DNA of 41,141 bases from DSNY01 sp016861185 (lineage in GTDB: Bacteria > Pseudomonadota > Gammaproteobacteria > Burkholderiales > Burkholderiaceae_F). A program made the position numbers and the translations under genes. Positions 16,510 through 24,648 of this stretch are shown here, one piece after another. The notes beneath the pieces were generated by a model, which made no database searches, had not been told where the DNA came from, and was given only the letters and a program-made list of their open reading frames with translations. The stretch lies in assembly GCA_030263275.1 (NCBI GenBank), contig SZOR01000025.1:1-41141 (forward strand), written 5' to 3'. Each line of letters begins with the position of its first letter. The stretch's first letter is position 1.

Positions 16510-16537
16510 TCGACCACTCTGCCACGTCTCCTGAATC
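16510..16537 (-). pseudogene. 5' fragment of a second tRNA-Ser gene
   Basis: The minus strand reads GGAGACGTGGCAGAGTGG then TCGA, the acceptor and D-arm of a serine tRNA (close to the usual tRNA-Ser(GCU) 5' end). The tRNA then stops and hairpin sequence follows. The same 28 bases, including the GATTCAG leader, occur at 16376-16403 over the intact tRNA-Ser(CGA) with 3 differences. The remainder of this copy is missing, so it cannot make a tRNA. Confidence 0.75.
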
Positions 16538-16579
16538 TGCGACTCACGCGGTCGATTTCGCGAGGGCGCGCATTGTATC

Positions 16580-17869
16580 TCAGGGGCTCAGGCGATCGAC
16601 TCCGCTCATGTACGGACGCAGCACCTCGGGCACGTCGACCGAACCGTCGCTGCGTTGATAGTTCTCGAGCACCGCCACCAGCGTGCGGCCGACCGCCAGT
16701 CCCGAGCCGTTCAACGTGTGCACCAGCTCGGTTTTGCCCTGTGCGTTCTTGAAGCGCGCCTGCATGCGCCGGGCCTGGAAGGCTTCGCAGTTGGAGACCG
16801 AGGAGATCTCGCGATACGTGTTCTGCCCCGGCAACCAGACCTCGAGGTCGTAGGTCTTGGTCGCGCTCGGCCCCATGTCGCCGGTGCACAGCAGGACCAC
16901 GCGGTACGGCAGGCCGAGCTTCTGCAGGAGCGCCTCGGCATGGCGGACCATCTCCTCGTGCGCCTCGTACGACCTGTCCGGATGCGTGATCTGCACCATC
17001 TCGACCTTGTCGAACTGATGCTGGCGGATCATCCCGCGCGTGTCCTTGCCGTAGCTGCCCGCCTCGGAGCGGAAACACGGCGTGTGCGCGGTCAGCTTGA
17101 TCGGCAGATCGGCCTCCTTCAGGATCTCGCCGCGCACGACGTTGGCCAGCGAAACCTCCGAGGTCGGGATCAGGTACAGCACCTCGCCTTCGCCTTCCTG
17201 CCCGCCCTTCTTCGCCGCGAACAGATCCTGCTCGAACTTCGGCAGCTGCCCGGTGCCGGTCAGCGTTTCGGCGTTGACGATGTACGGCGTGTGGCACTCG
17301 GTGTAGCCGTGCTCGCGCGTCTGCACGTCGAGCATGAACTGCGCCAGCGCGCGATGCAGCCGCGCGACCGGGCCGCGCATGAAAGCGAAGCGCGCGCCCG
17401 ACAGTTTCGCCGCCGTCTCGAAGTCCAGCCCGAGCGGTGCGCCGACGTCGACGTGATCTTTCGGCGCGAAGTCGAACTTGCGCGGTTCGCCCCAGCGGCG
17501 CACCTCGACGTTGTCGTCGCTCGACTTTCCGGTCGGCACCGACGCATGCGGCAGATTGGGCACGTCGAGCAGCAGCGCCTGCATCCTCGCCTGCACGTCG
17601 GCGAGGGTCGCTTCGAGCGCCTTCACCTGGTCCGGAATCGCCGCTACCTCGGCCATCACCGCCGACGCGTCCTCGCCTTTGCTCTTCAGGATGCCGACCT
17701 GCTTCGACAGCGCGTTGCGCTTGGCCTGCAGTTCCTCGGTCTTCACCTGTACGGACTTGCGTTCGGCTTCGAGCGCGTTGAAGCGCTCGACCGGGAACTC
17801 GTACGGACGCGTGCGCAGGCGGGCGGCAACGGATCCGATGTCCTTGCGCAGCAATGCGATGTCGATCAT
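16580..17869 (-). CDS. serS: Seryl-tRNA synthetase
   Basis: Charges tRNA-Ser and tRNA-Sec with serine. The 429 residues have the expected N-terminal coiled-coil tRNA-binding arm (about 30-105: NALEAERKSVQVKTEELQAK, ALEATLADVQARMQALLLDV) and class II catalytic motifs: motif 2 CFRSEAGSYGKDTRGMIRQH and motif 3 with NGSGLAVGRTLVAVLENYQ. The start MIDIALLRKDIGSVAARL is the family's normal N-terminus. It follows rarA by 30 bases on the same strand, and tRNA-Ser genes lie just beyond its stop. Confidence 0.98.
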   Translation of the reverse strand: MIDIALLRKDIGSVAARLRTRPYEFPVERFNALEAERKSVQVKTEELQAKRNALSKQVGILKSKGEDASAVMAEVAAIPDQVKALEATLADVQARMQALLLDVPNLPHASVPTGKSSDDNVEVRRWGEPRKFDFAPKDHVDVGAPLGLDFETAAKLSGARFAFMRGPVARLHRALAQFMLDVQTREHGYTECHTPYIVNAETLTGTGQLPKFEQDLFAAKKGGQEGEGEVLYLIPTSEVSLANVVRGEILKEADLPIKLTAHTPCFRSEAGSYGKDTRGMIRQHQFDKVEMVQITHPDRSYEAHEEMVRHAEALLQKLGLPYRVVLLCTGDMGPSATKTYDLEVWLPGQNTYREISSVSNCEAFQARRMQARFKNAQGKTELVHTLNGSGLAVGRTLVAVLENYQRSDGSVDVPEVLRPYMSGVDRLSP

Positions 17870-17899
17870 GGCAACTCGTTGAACGCGAAAGCGCGGATT

Positions 17900-19249
17900 C
17901 TACGTGCCGCCCTCGTCCTTTCGCTTGCGATCGAGCGCGCGCAATTGCGCGAGCCGCTCGGCGATGCGCTGTTCGAGGCCGCGGTCGGTCGGCTCGTACC
18001 AGGTCTGCCGCTGCATGCCGTCGGGCAGGTAGGTCTCGCCGGCCGCGTAGCCTCCGTCCTCGTCGTGTGCGTAGCGGTAGTCCTTGCCGTAGCCGAGGTC
18101 CTTCATCAGCCGCGTCGGCGCGTTGCGCAGGTGCATCGGCACCGGGCGCGTGCCGTCTTCCTTGACGAACGCGGTCACCGCGCCGAACGCGCGATACACG
18201 GCGTTCGACTTCGGTGCGACCGCCATGTAGACGATCGCCTGCGCGAGCGCCAGCTCGCCTTCGGGCGAACCGAGGCGCTCGTAGGTTTCGGCGGCGTCGA
18301 GCGCGAGCCGCAGCGCGCGCGGATCGGCGAGCCCGATGTCCTCGGTCGCCATGCGGATCGCGCGGCGCGCGACGTAACGCGGGTCGGTGCCGCCGTCGAG
18401 CATGCGCGCGAGCCAGTACAACGCCGCGTCCGGGTCCGAGCCGCGCACGGCCTTGTGCAGCGCTGAGATCTGGTCGTAGAAGTTCTCGCCCCCCTTGTCG
18501 AAGCGCCGCAGCGTGCTCGGCAGCACGCTGCGCAGGAAGTCCGCGTCGATGCCGGCGTGCCCCCGATCGGCCGCCGCGCGCGCGGCGACTTCGAGCGCGT
18601 TGAGCAGCCGGCGCGCATCGCCGTCGGCCAGATCGATCAGCATGCGCTGCGCGCCCTCGTCGACCACGAGCCCGCCCAGTTCGCGTTCGCATGCGCGCGC
18701 GACGAGCTGCCGCAGGTCGCCCTCGCCGAGCGGCTCCAGCACGTAGACGGCCGAGCGCGACAGCAGCGCGCCGACGACCTCGAAGCTCGGGTTCTCGGTC
18801 GTCGCGCCGACAAACACGAACAGCCCCGACTCGACGTGCGGCAGGAACGCGTCCTGCTGCGCCTTGTTGAAGCGGTGCACTTCGTCGACGAACACCACCG
18901 TCGGCTGCCCCGTGCGCGCGAGCGTCGCCTGCGCGCGCTCGACCGCGTCGCGGATGTCCTTGACGCCGCCGAGCACCGCCGAGATCGCGATGAAGTCGAG
19001 CGCGAACGCATCGGCCATCAGGCGCGCGAGCGTGGTCTTGCCCACCCCCGGCGGACCCCAGAAGATCATCGAGTGCAGCCGCTTCGACTCGAACGCCACG
19101 CGCAGCGGCTTGCCCGGCCCGAGCAGATGCGCCTGCCCGATCACCTCGTCGAGCGTGCGCGGCCGCATCCGCTCCGCGAGCGGCGCCGCCGCGAGCGCTT
19201 TGGCCGCGGGCCGCGGCGGAGGCAGTTCGTCGGCGAAGAGGTCGGTCAT
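17900..19249 (-). CDS. rarA: Replication-associated recombination protein A (RarA/MgsA)
   Basis: An AAA+ ATPase related to clamp loaders that acts at stalled replication forks. The 449 residues include Walker A GPPGVGKT (65-72), Walker B with VVFVDEVHRFNKAQQDAF near 118-135, sensor GATTENPSFEV and the C-terminal tetramerisation domain (VLPSTLRRFDKGGENFYDQI, SALHKAVRGSDPDAALYWLA, RMLDGGTDPRYVARRAIRMA, EDIGLADPRAL). The ATG at 19249 (MTDLFADELPPPRPA) is the family-typical start. In related genomes it usually follows lolA directly; here lolA is 9.7 kb away. Confidence 0.96.
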   Translation of the reverse strand: MTDLFADELPPPRPAAKALAAAPLAERMRPRTLDEVIGQAHLLGPGKPLRVAFESKRLHSMIFWGPPGVGKTTLARLMADAFALDFIAISAVLGGVKDIRDAVERAQATLARTGQPTVVFVDEVHRFNKAQQDAFLPHVESGLFVFVGATTENPSFEVVGALLSRSAVYVLEPLGEGDLRQLVARACERELGGLVVDEGAQRMLIDLADGDARRLLNALEVAARAAADRGHAGIDADFLRSVLPSTLRRFDKGGENFYDQISALHKAVRGSDPDAALYWLARMLDGGTDPRYVARRAIRMATEDIGLADPRALRLALDAAETYERLGSPEGELALAQAIVYMAVAPKSNAVYRAFGAVTAFVKEDGTRPVPMHLRNAPTRLMKDLGYGKDYRYAHDEDGGYAAGETYLPDGMQRQTWYEPTDRGLEQRIAERLAQLRALDRKRKDEGGT

Positions 19250-19296
19250 GGTCGATGGTCGTGCCGGAGGCGTACCGCAAGTGCGCGGAGGGTTTG

Positions 19297-19326
19297 CTCC
19301 CTCTCCCCGAATGCGGGGAGAGGGAG
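19297..19326. repeat. 12-bp inverted repeat upstream of rarA
   Basis: ctccctctcccc, loop gaatgc, ggggagagggag form a perfect hairpin in the 148-base gap between the divergent rarA and FKBP genes. The ctctcccc/ggggagag style is common among dispersed repeats in high-GC proteobacteria. No T-run follows on either side. Confidence 0.65.
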
Positions 19327-19397
19327 TCGCGCCGATTGGCTCCCGCACGCGCCGTCAGGCTAGCATCCGCCCCTCGATCCACGGCAGGACCCGAAAG

Positions 19398-19886
19398 ATG
19401 GTGACGAACAAGAAGTACACAACAAGCCTCGCCGCCGCGCTCTGGCTGGCGTGCGGCGTCGCGCTGGCGCAGGACGATGCGCTCGAACGCGCGGCCAAGG
19501 AACCTGGCGCGGTGAAGACCGACAGCGGTCTGATCTATCGCGTGCTGAAGGACGGCAGCGGCAAGCAGCCGAACGCGACCGACCGCGTGCGCGTGCACTA
19601 CCGCGGCACCTTTCCCGACGGCCGCGAGTTCGACAGCAGCTACAAGCGCGGCGAACCGACCGAGTTCCCGCTGAACCGCGTGATCAAGTGCTGGACCGAA
19701 GGCGTGCAGCGGATGAAGGTCGGCACGAAGGCCAGGCTCACCTGCCCGCCCGCGATCGCTTACGGCGAGCGCGGCGCCGGCGGCGTGATCCCGCCGAACG
19801 CGGTGCTGCAGTTCGAGGTCGAGCTGCTCGCGATCGTGGCGCCGGGGATCGATCCGGCGAAGGCGCCCGCCGGCCCGCAGAAGTAG
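19398..19886 (+). CDS. Exported FKBP-type peptidyl-prolyl isomerase (162 aa)
   Basis: Catalyses cis-trans isomerisation of prolyl bonds, probably in the periplasm. Residues 1-24 (MVTNKKYTTSLAAALWLACG, VALAQ) form a signal peptide ending at an ALA-Q site. The FKBP domain (about 38-150) has VRVHYRGTFPDGREFDSSYK, FPLNRVIKCWTEGVQRMKVG and ERGAGGVIPPNAVLQFEVEL, with the usual aromatic and Asp pocket residues. It is a single-domain form, shorter than E. coli FkpA. An AGGA site precedes the ATG at 19398; a GTG follows at once and could also serve. Confidence 0.92.
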   Translation: MVTNKKYTTSLAAALWLACGVALAQDDALERAAKEPGAVKTDSGLIYRVLKDGSGKQPNATDRVRVHYRGTFPDGREFDSSYKRGEPTEFPLNRVIKCWTEGVQRMKVGTKARLTCPPAIAYGERGAGGVIPPNAVLQFEVELLAIVAPGIDPAKAPAGPQK

Positions 19887-19900
19887 CCGCGCCGCGAACC

Positions 19901-20821
19901 ATGGCCGCCAGCTCCACACGCGCGATCTTCTTCGCCCTCGGTGCCAACACCGGCATCGCGATCACCAAGTTCGCCGCCGCCGCGTACACCGGCTCGGGCG
20001 CCATGCTCGCCGAGGCGATCCACTCGGTCGCCGACTGCGCCAACCAGCTCCTGCTGCTGATCGGCCTGAAGCGCGCCCGCAAGCCCGCGACGGCCGAGCA
20101 CCCGCTCGGCTACCAGCGCGTCACCTACTTCTACTCGATGATGGTCGCGCTCCTGCTGTTCTTCGTCGGCGGGCTGTTTTCGGTGTACGAAGGCTGGCAC
20201 CGCATCCATGCCGCCGAGCCGCTGAACAACCCGATCGTCGCGCTCGCCGTGCTCGGCGTCGCGATCGTGCTCGAAGCGATCTCGCTGTGGGGCGCGCTGC
20301 GCGAGATCCGCAAGGTGCAGGGACGGCGCAGCTTCTGGCGCTGGTTTCGCGAGACGCGCCAGTCGGAACTGATGGTCGTCGCCGGCGAGGACATCGCCGC
20401 GCTCGGCGGCCTGGTGCTCGCCTTCGTTGCGGTGCTCGCGGCGATGACCACCCGCAATCCGCTGTTCGACGCGTTGGGTTCGATCGCCGTCGGCGCGCTG
20501 CTGATCGTGGTCGCCGTCGCGATCATGCTCGAGGTCAAGAGCATGATCGTCGGCGAATCCGCCGAGCCGACGCTGCGCGCCGAGATCCGCCGTTTCGTCG
20601 AGTCGCAGCCCGAGGTCGGCAGGATCATCAACCTGATCACGCTGCAGTGGGGCGAGCAGCTCGTGATCGCCGTGCAGGCGCAGATGGCGCCGCAGCCTTC
20701 GGCCGAGGCGCTCGTCGCAGCGATCAACCGCGTCGAGCACGCGATCCAGACGACCTGGCCGCAGGCGCGCTGGGTTTTCTTCGAGCCGGAACTGCCGCGC
20801 GCGCCGGCCGCGACAGCGTGA
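19901..20821 (+). CDS. Cation diffusion facilitator family transporter (306 aa)
   Basis: A metal(II)/proton antiporter of the inner membrane, probably exporting zinc or a similar ion. Six helices are visible; helix 2 carries AEAIHSVADCANQLL with H41 and D45, and helix 5 carries VVAGEDIAALGGLVLAF with E163/D164, the expected metal-site positions. The HPLGYQRVTYFYSM loop and the C-terminal cytoplasmic domain (about 215-300) match the CDF branch close to mammalian ZnT9-like proteins. The gene starts 14 bases after the FKBP stop, so the two may be co-transcribed, and its stop overlaps the next start. Confidence 0.9.
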   Translation: MAASSTRAIFFALGANTGIAITKFAAAAYTGSGAMLAEAIHSVADCANQLLLLIGLKRARKPATAEHPLGYQRVTYFYSMMVALLLFFVGGLFSVYEGWHRIHAAEPLNNPIVALAVLGVAIVLEAISLWGALREIRKVQGRRSFWRWFRETRQSELMVVAGEDIAALGGLVLAFVAVLAAMTTRNPLFDALGSIAVGALLIVVAVAIMLEVKSMIVGESAEPTLRAEIRRFVESQPEVGRIINLITLQWGEQLVIAVQAQMAPQPSAEALVAAINRVEHAIQTTWPQARWVFFEPELPRAPAATA

Positions 20822-21294
20822 ACTGGCCGCTGCGCGCGTACCGTCCCGACGACGCCGAAGCGCTCGCGGCGTTGTTCCGCGCATCGGCGCGCGTGCTCGG
20901 TGCGCAGGCGTATTCAGCGGCGCACGTCGAGGCGTGGGCGCGCTATCCGGAAGAACTCGAGGAATTCCGCGCGCGGCTCGCGCAGGGCACGACACTCGTC
21001 GCGCTCGACGGCGATGCGCCGATCGGCTTCGGCCAGTTGAACCCGGCCGACGACGTTAACTTCCTCTACGTCGCGCCGACACACGCGCGGCGCGGTGTCG
21101 CGCAGGCGATCTACGACGCGCTCGAAGCGCAGGCGCGAACGCTCGGCACAGCGACGCTGCGCGCCGCCGCGAGCCGACTGTCGAAACCGTTCTTCGAGAA
21201 GAACGGCTGGACCGTCGTCGAGATCAAACAGGCTCCGCGGTACGACGTGGTGTTCGAGCGTTACCTGATGGAGAACCCGCTCGGTCGCCGGTGA
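20818..21294 (+). CDS. GNAT family N-acetyltransferase (158 aa)
   Basis: A GTG start overlaps the transporter's stop (GTGA at 20818-20821). The protein (LRAYRPDDAEALAALFRASA at the start, then DAPIGFGQLNPADDVNFLYV, THARRGVAQAIYDALEAQAR and KPFFEKNGWTVVEIK) shows the GNAT fold, with the acetyl-CoA pyrophosphate loop at R-R-G-V-A-Q-A. The substrate is unknown. It closes the FKBP-CDF-GNAT run and marks the left side of the cassette array. Confidence 0.85.
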   Translation: MNWPLRAYRPDDAEALAALFRASARVLGAQAYSAAHVEAWARYPEELEEFRARLAQGTTLVALDGDAPIGFGQLNPADDVNFLYVAPTHARRGVAQAIYDALEAQARTLGTATLRAAASRLSKPFFEKNGWTVVEIKQAPRYDVVFERYLMENPLGRR

Positions 21295-21652
21295 TCGCTC
21301 GCCCGCTTCGCGGCTCGGCGTTGCGGCGGCTACCAAGGCTCCGGCCGCGCGCCACGCGCCGCGAGGGTCATTGGCGCGCTCGGTCTTGGAACGGGCGCAC
21401 CCCTGGACGCAGCGGGCTCGCGTTCTTAAGCTCTGGTGACCGCCCTGCCGCAAGCACGTCCATGCGGCCCGCGCGGGCAGGACGCCCCAGCGCGGAGATC
21501 GAGTGCCGGATTTCGCCATTTCGTTAGTATCGTGGAAAGCGCGTACGACAGAGCCGAAGACCGAGGGTTGGCGCGGCATTCCGACGGATCGGCCGGCGAG
21601 TTTATCCGTCGTCGCGCCAGGTTATCCGTCGCGGTGGCGCGGTCTAAATTAA
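21295..21652. other. Non-coding spacer left of the cassette array
   Basis: I find no credible gene in these 358 bases. Near its right end two 10-base direct repeats (ttatccgtcg at 21602-21611 and 21622-21631) lie 20 bases apart, just before a GTTAGGC core at 21653-21659 (preceded by gtctaaa, an eroded inverse core). In an integron the recombination site attI would be here, but no integrase gene is visible. The repeats may be coincidental. Confidence 0.4.
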
Positions 21653-21687
21653 GTTAGGCGGCACAGCAACCATCGACTCCTCATTCC

Positions 21688-22071
21688 ATGCATCAACAAC
21701 AGTCCTCACTGTCGCTTCAAGGATCCTGCCATTGCGGGGCCGTTCGCCTCACTCTTCCGAGCGCTCCAGAGAAGGCGACGAGCTGCAACTGTTCGTTGTG
21801 TCGCCGCTCGGGCGCCATCTTTGCCTACTATGAATTCGGAACGGTCTCCGTTCAGGGCCATCCGGAGAACACCGAGGAGTACATCTGGGGCGATCGGACG
21901 CTCAGAAACGTACGCTGCAAGACCTGCGGCATCCTCACTCACTGGGAGCCACTCGATCCGAAGCCTGGGGCGCGGCAAGGCGTGAATCTACGCAACTTCG
22001 ATCCAAAGCTGTTGGAGTCCGTGGTTGTCAGGCGCTTCGACGGCGCGGACACTTGGACGTTCCTCGATTGA
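21688..22071 (+). CDS. GFA-family (CENP-V/GFA) zinc protein, cassette gene (127 aa)
   Basis: The protein has the GFA fold signature, with zinc ligands C14/C16 (GSCHCGAVRL), C33/C35/C38 (SCNCSLCRRSGAIFAYY) and C77/C80 (VRCKTCGILTHWEP). Some members of this family bind S-hydroxymethylglutathione, but most are uncharacterised, and a specific reaction cannot be assigned. The length is typical. It is the first cassette gene, starting 28 bases after a GTTAGGC core and ending just before attC1. GFA genes are common cassette cargo. Confidence 0.88.
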   Translation: MHQQQSSLSLQGSCHCGAVRLTLPSAPEKATSCNCSLCRRSGAIFAYYEFGTVSVQGHPENTEEYIWGDRTLRNVRCKTCGILTHWEPLDPKPGARQGVNLRNFDPKLLESVVVRRFDGADTWTFLD

Positions 22072-22088
22072 ACGCCTGCCTCAGTGCC

Positions 22089-22157
22089 GCCTAACCCCTC
22101 CATCGAGCGGACATGCCCCGGCAAGCCGGGTCATGCCGCTCATGTCGAACGTTAGGC
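22089..22157 (+). repeat. attC site 1 (69 bp)
   Basis: Inverse core GCCTAAC (22089-22095) and core GTTAGGC (22151-22157) flank near-palindromic arms, gagcggacatgccccgg ... ccgggtcatgccgctc. The fold and spacing are typical of an integron cassette recombination site. It closes the GFA cassette. Confidence 0.9.
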
Positions 22158-22175
22158 AGCACGAAGACGCACGCG

Positions 22176-22742
22176 ATGCCTCACGCGCTCTGCTTCCCGG
22201 ATGCGGTACCCGTTCTCGTCGGTGAGGCGCTGCACCTTCGCGAGCTCACCGAGAACGACATACCCGCATGGTTCGAGCGTGCCACTGACGCCGAGTCCGC
22301 CGACTTGGCAGGCGATCCGATCCCCGAGTCAATCGAAGCGGGCGCTCAATGGCTCGAGCGCCATCGGGACCGGTTCCGCCAACAGACTGCCATCCGATGG
22401 GCCATCGTGCCTAAGGGCTCCGCGGCGAGCGTGGGCACTGTCGGCCTGGCCATCGTCTCGCGCGAGGAGCGGCTCGCCGATCTCGGAATCGTGGTCGGGC
22501 GTGCCTTATGGGGTAGAGGCATCGGCGCGTCTGCCGCACGGTTGGTCATTGGCTATGCCTTCGCGACTCTGGGCCTGGCAGAGATTCAGGCCGAGGTACT
22601 CCAACGCAACGTGGCGTCCATTCGCCTGCTGTCCAAGCTAGGCTTCCGTCTGCTGCGCCACGTACCGGGTGAGCCGCAGGCGAGTGGCGAAGTGGAGAAC
22701 TGCTCCCTGTATGTGCTCCGTAGCATCCAACGTGCCGTCTAA
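22176..22742 (+). CDS. GNAT family acetyltransferase, RimJ/RimL-like, cassette gene (188 aa)
   Basis: The 188 residues follow the ribosomal-protein-acetyltransferase type: LHLRELTENDIPAWFERATD near the start, GTVGLAIVSREERLADLGIV, the acetyl-CoA loop GRALWGRGIGASAARLVIGY and AFATLGLAEIQAEVLQRNVA then LSKLGFRLLRHVPGE. The substrate is unknown; cassette GNATs range from antibiotic to amino-acid modifiers. The ATG lies 18 bases after the attC1 core and the TAA stop is inside the next inverse core (GTCTAAC). Confidence 0.88.
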   Translation: MPHALCFPDAVPVLVGEALHLRELTENDIPAWFERATDAESADLAGDPIPESIEAGAQWLERHRDRFRQQTAIRWAIVPKGSAASVGTVGLAIVSREERLADLGIVVGRALWGRGIGASAARLVIGYAFATLGLAEIQAEVLQRNVASIRLLSKLGFRLLRHVPGEPQASGEVENCSLYVLRSIQRAV

Positions 22743-22861
22743 CAGGTCGCTCAAAGGGACCGCCACCGGCAAGCCGCTTGGCCCGCTACGCGGCCAGTGC
22801 CATCATCCGCTTCGCGGGCCAAGCGCCTTCCCGGCGTCGGCCCCTTAGCTCAACGTTGAGG
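22737..22861 (+). repeat. attC site 2 (125 bp)
   Basis: Inverse core GTCTAAC (22737-22743) and a core GTTGAGG (22855-22861) that departs from consensus in the last base. Between them cgcttggcccgc and gcgggccaagcg form a perfect 12-bp stem. The IS1182-like element begins three bases beyond. Confidence 0.85.
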
Positions 22862-22863
22862 CT

Positions 22864-24623
22864 GTAGAAAAACCCCTCTTTGTGGGCGAGCCGCCCTTCT
22901 CTGAGTTCGCCTTCTGCGCTCAGAAGTCCTGTCGCGCCGCGATCAAGTCAGGCGATGCTGTCAGCGCCGCCGAGTGACTGCGGGGCGGTTGATCGCCGCC
23001 GATCGCCTTACCGCCGCGGTTGCTCATTGCGCATACCCATGGTGCGCCAGCTTCTCGATGTTGTGCACCAAGCAGTACAGCTTCCACTGCGTATCGACCT
23101 TTGCTCGTCCGCGCAGCGTGAACCGATCCAGCTTCTTGTTGTGCCGCAGGTTGGCAAACACCGGCTCCACGATCCCGATGCGCTGCCCGTATAGGCGACG
23201 CCCGCGCGGGGAATCGATTGCCCGCTTCATCCGCTCCGTGTACGACTCGGCGCGTCGGCCCTGGAAGAACGCTACCTGCCGGGTCTTGGTCTTCTCGGGG
23301 TGGCGTAGACAGCGACGGCGGTGGCTGCACGGCACGCAGTCGCGTTGCGCGCCCTGGAACTTGATCGCGGCATAGCCGTTGATCGTGCAGTTGTTGCCAT
23401 GGCGGTACAGCCGCTTGCCGGCCGGACAGATACAGGTTTTGGTCGCCGGATCGAACTTGAAGTCTTGAGGTCCGTACAGCGTGGCCTTCTTCTCGGCGGC
23501 GGTCTTGTCGTATAGCGGATCGGGCTGGTTCGTGTACTTGGCCTGCTCGGCAAAGCGTTCATCGCGCTGGCGCATGCCGCGGTCAGCGATCAGCGCCGCG
23601 ACGCTGGTCTCGGCCAAGGCTTTGAGGTTCTCTTCGGAGTGGTAGCCGGCATCGGCGGTGACCAGCGAATGGTCGTCGCGCAGGTCGGCAAAGCCTTCGA
23701 CCATCGGCAGCAGCAAGGCCTGCTCGGAGCCGGTGCCGTGTGCTTGCGCCTCGACGATGACTTGCGCCTGGGCGTCGACGGCGGCCACCGCGGTGTAGCC
23801 CTGGATGACGCCTTTGTCGGTGGCCATCTTGGCCGAGTCGTTGTCGGTGCGGTTGCTCTTGCGGATCGCGCCTTTCGAGCCAAGGCGATCCTGGGGGTGA
23901 TCCTTCAACCAGCGTCGGATCTGTGCGGCCCCGCGGTGCAACTTCTCGCTGCGGCGCTGGTTCTTCTCGGCCAGATCGGGTTCAGTCTCACGTTCGTCGT
24001 TGGCCCGGTGCCGCGCCGGCATCTTGGCCGCCTGTGCTTCGAGCTTGGCGGCCTGGCGTTCGAACTCGGCGCGCGTGCCGCTGCGCTGCTTGGACGCGTT
24101 GCTCGGCAGCTTGACGCCGTCGATGGCGAACATCTCGCGCCCGATCAGCCCCTGGGCGTCGCAGATGAATAGGACTTGGGCAAACAGGTGAGCGATCTCG
24201 TCACCGAGCGCACGGATGAACCCGGCAATGGTGGTGAAGTGAGGAGCCGAGTCGCCCGACAGGGCGATGAAGGTGACGTGCTCGCGACCGGCGCGCTCGA
24301 TGGCCCGGCTGCTGACGATGCCGCGCGAGTAGGCAAACAGGATCAGCTTCAACAAGACCGCGGGCGGATACGCCGGGGCGCCGGTCTCATCGTTGCTGTA
24401 CCGGGCATCGAGGCCGGACAGGTCGACTTCGTGCTCGAACAGGTGATTGAGCGCGTGCTCAAAGGTGCCGGGCAGCAACTGCGACGCAAGATCGACCGCG
24501 ATGAACTTCGGGTTCGTGTCGATCCGCTTGTAGCGGGCCATCGGGACGACTCCTGCTTGCGCGTTCATCCTTCAACCTTGTCGCCGGCGAAAGTTCGGGG
24601 CACGATGACGATACTTTTTCTAC
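22864..24623 (-). mobile_element. IS1182-like insertion sequence
   Basis: Terminal inverted repeats gtagaaaaa (22864-22872) and its complement tttttctac (24615-24623) bound 1760 bases with a single transposase gene on the minus strand. Flanking four-base sequences (ggct and gacc) do not match, so I see no target duplication. The element lies between the attC2 core and a GTTAGAG core-like sequence that begins the next cassette. It was probably inserted at or near the folded attC hairpin. Confidence 0.85.
23024..24541 (-). CDS. IS1182-family transposase (505 aa)
   Basis: A DDE transposase. The N-terminal DNA-binding region (FEHALNHLFEHEVDLSGLDA, YPPAVLLKLILFAYSRGIVS) is followed by the first catalytic Asp in FAIDGVKLPSNASKQRSG, the second in LVTADAGYHSEENLKALAE, and the Glu in GIVEPVFANLRHNKKLDRFT. 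A Cys-rich segment (KTCICPAGKRLYRHG, CVPCSHRRRCLRH) is a family zinc motif. I start at ATG 24541 (MARYKRIDTNPKF), which has GGAG at good spacing; an upstream ATG at 24568 is possible. It appears intact. Confidence 0.92.
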   Translation of the reverse strand: MARYKRIDTNPKFIAVDLASQLLPGTFEHALNHLFEHEVDLSGLDARYSNDETGAPAYPPAVLLKLILFAYSRGIVSSRAIERAGREHVTFIALSGDSAPHFTTIAGFIRALGDEIAHLFAQVLFICDAQGLIGREMFAIDGVKLPSNASKQRSGTRAEFERQAAKLEAQAAKMPARHRANDERETEPDLAEKNQRRSEKLHRGAAQIRRWLKDHPQDRLGSKGAIRKSNRTDNDSAKMATDKGVIQGYTAVAAVDAQAQVIVEAQAHGTGSEQALLLPMVEGFADLRDDHSLVTADAGYHSEENLKALAETSVAALIADRGMRQRDERFAEQAKYTNQPDPLYDKTAAEKKATLYGPQDFKFDPATKTCICPAGKRLYRHGNNCTINGYAAIKFQGAQRDCVPCSHRRRCLRHPEKTKTRQVAFFQGRRAESYTERMKRAIDSPRGRRLYGQRIGIVEPVFANLRHNKKLDRFTLRGRAKVDTQWKLYCLVHNIEKLAHHGYAQ

Positions 24624-24648
24624 GACCTCGTTAGAGTGCGCGCAAACG

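Noticed and set aside
22864..24623. The IS as a member of the attC-targeting IS1111 group
   Set aside because: The transposase has IS1182-type DDE motifs (FAIDGVKLPSNASK, TADAGYHSE, EPVFANLRHN) and terminal inverted repeats, unlike IS1111 DEDD enzymes.
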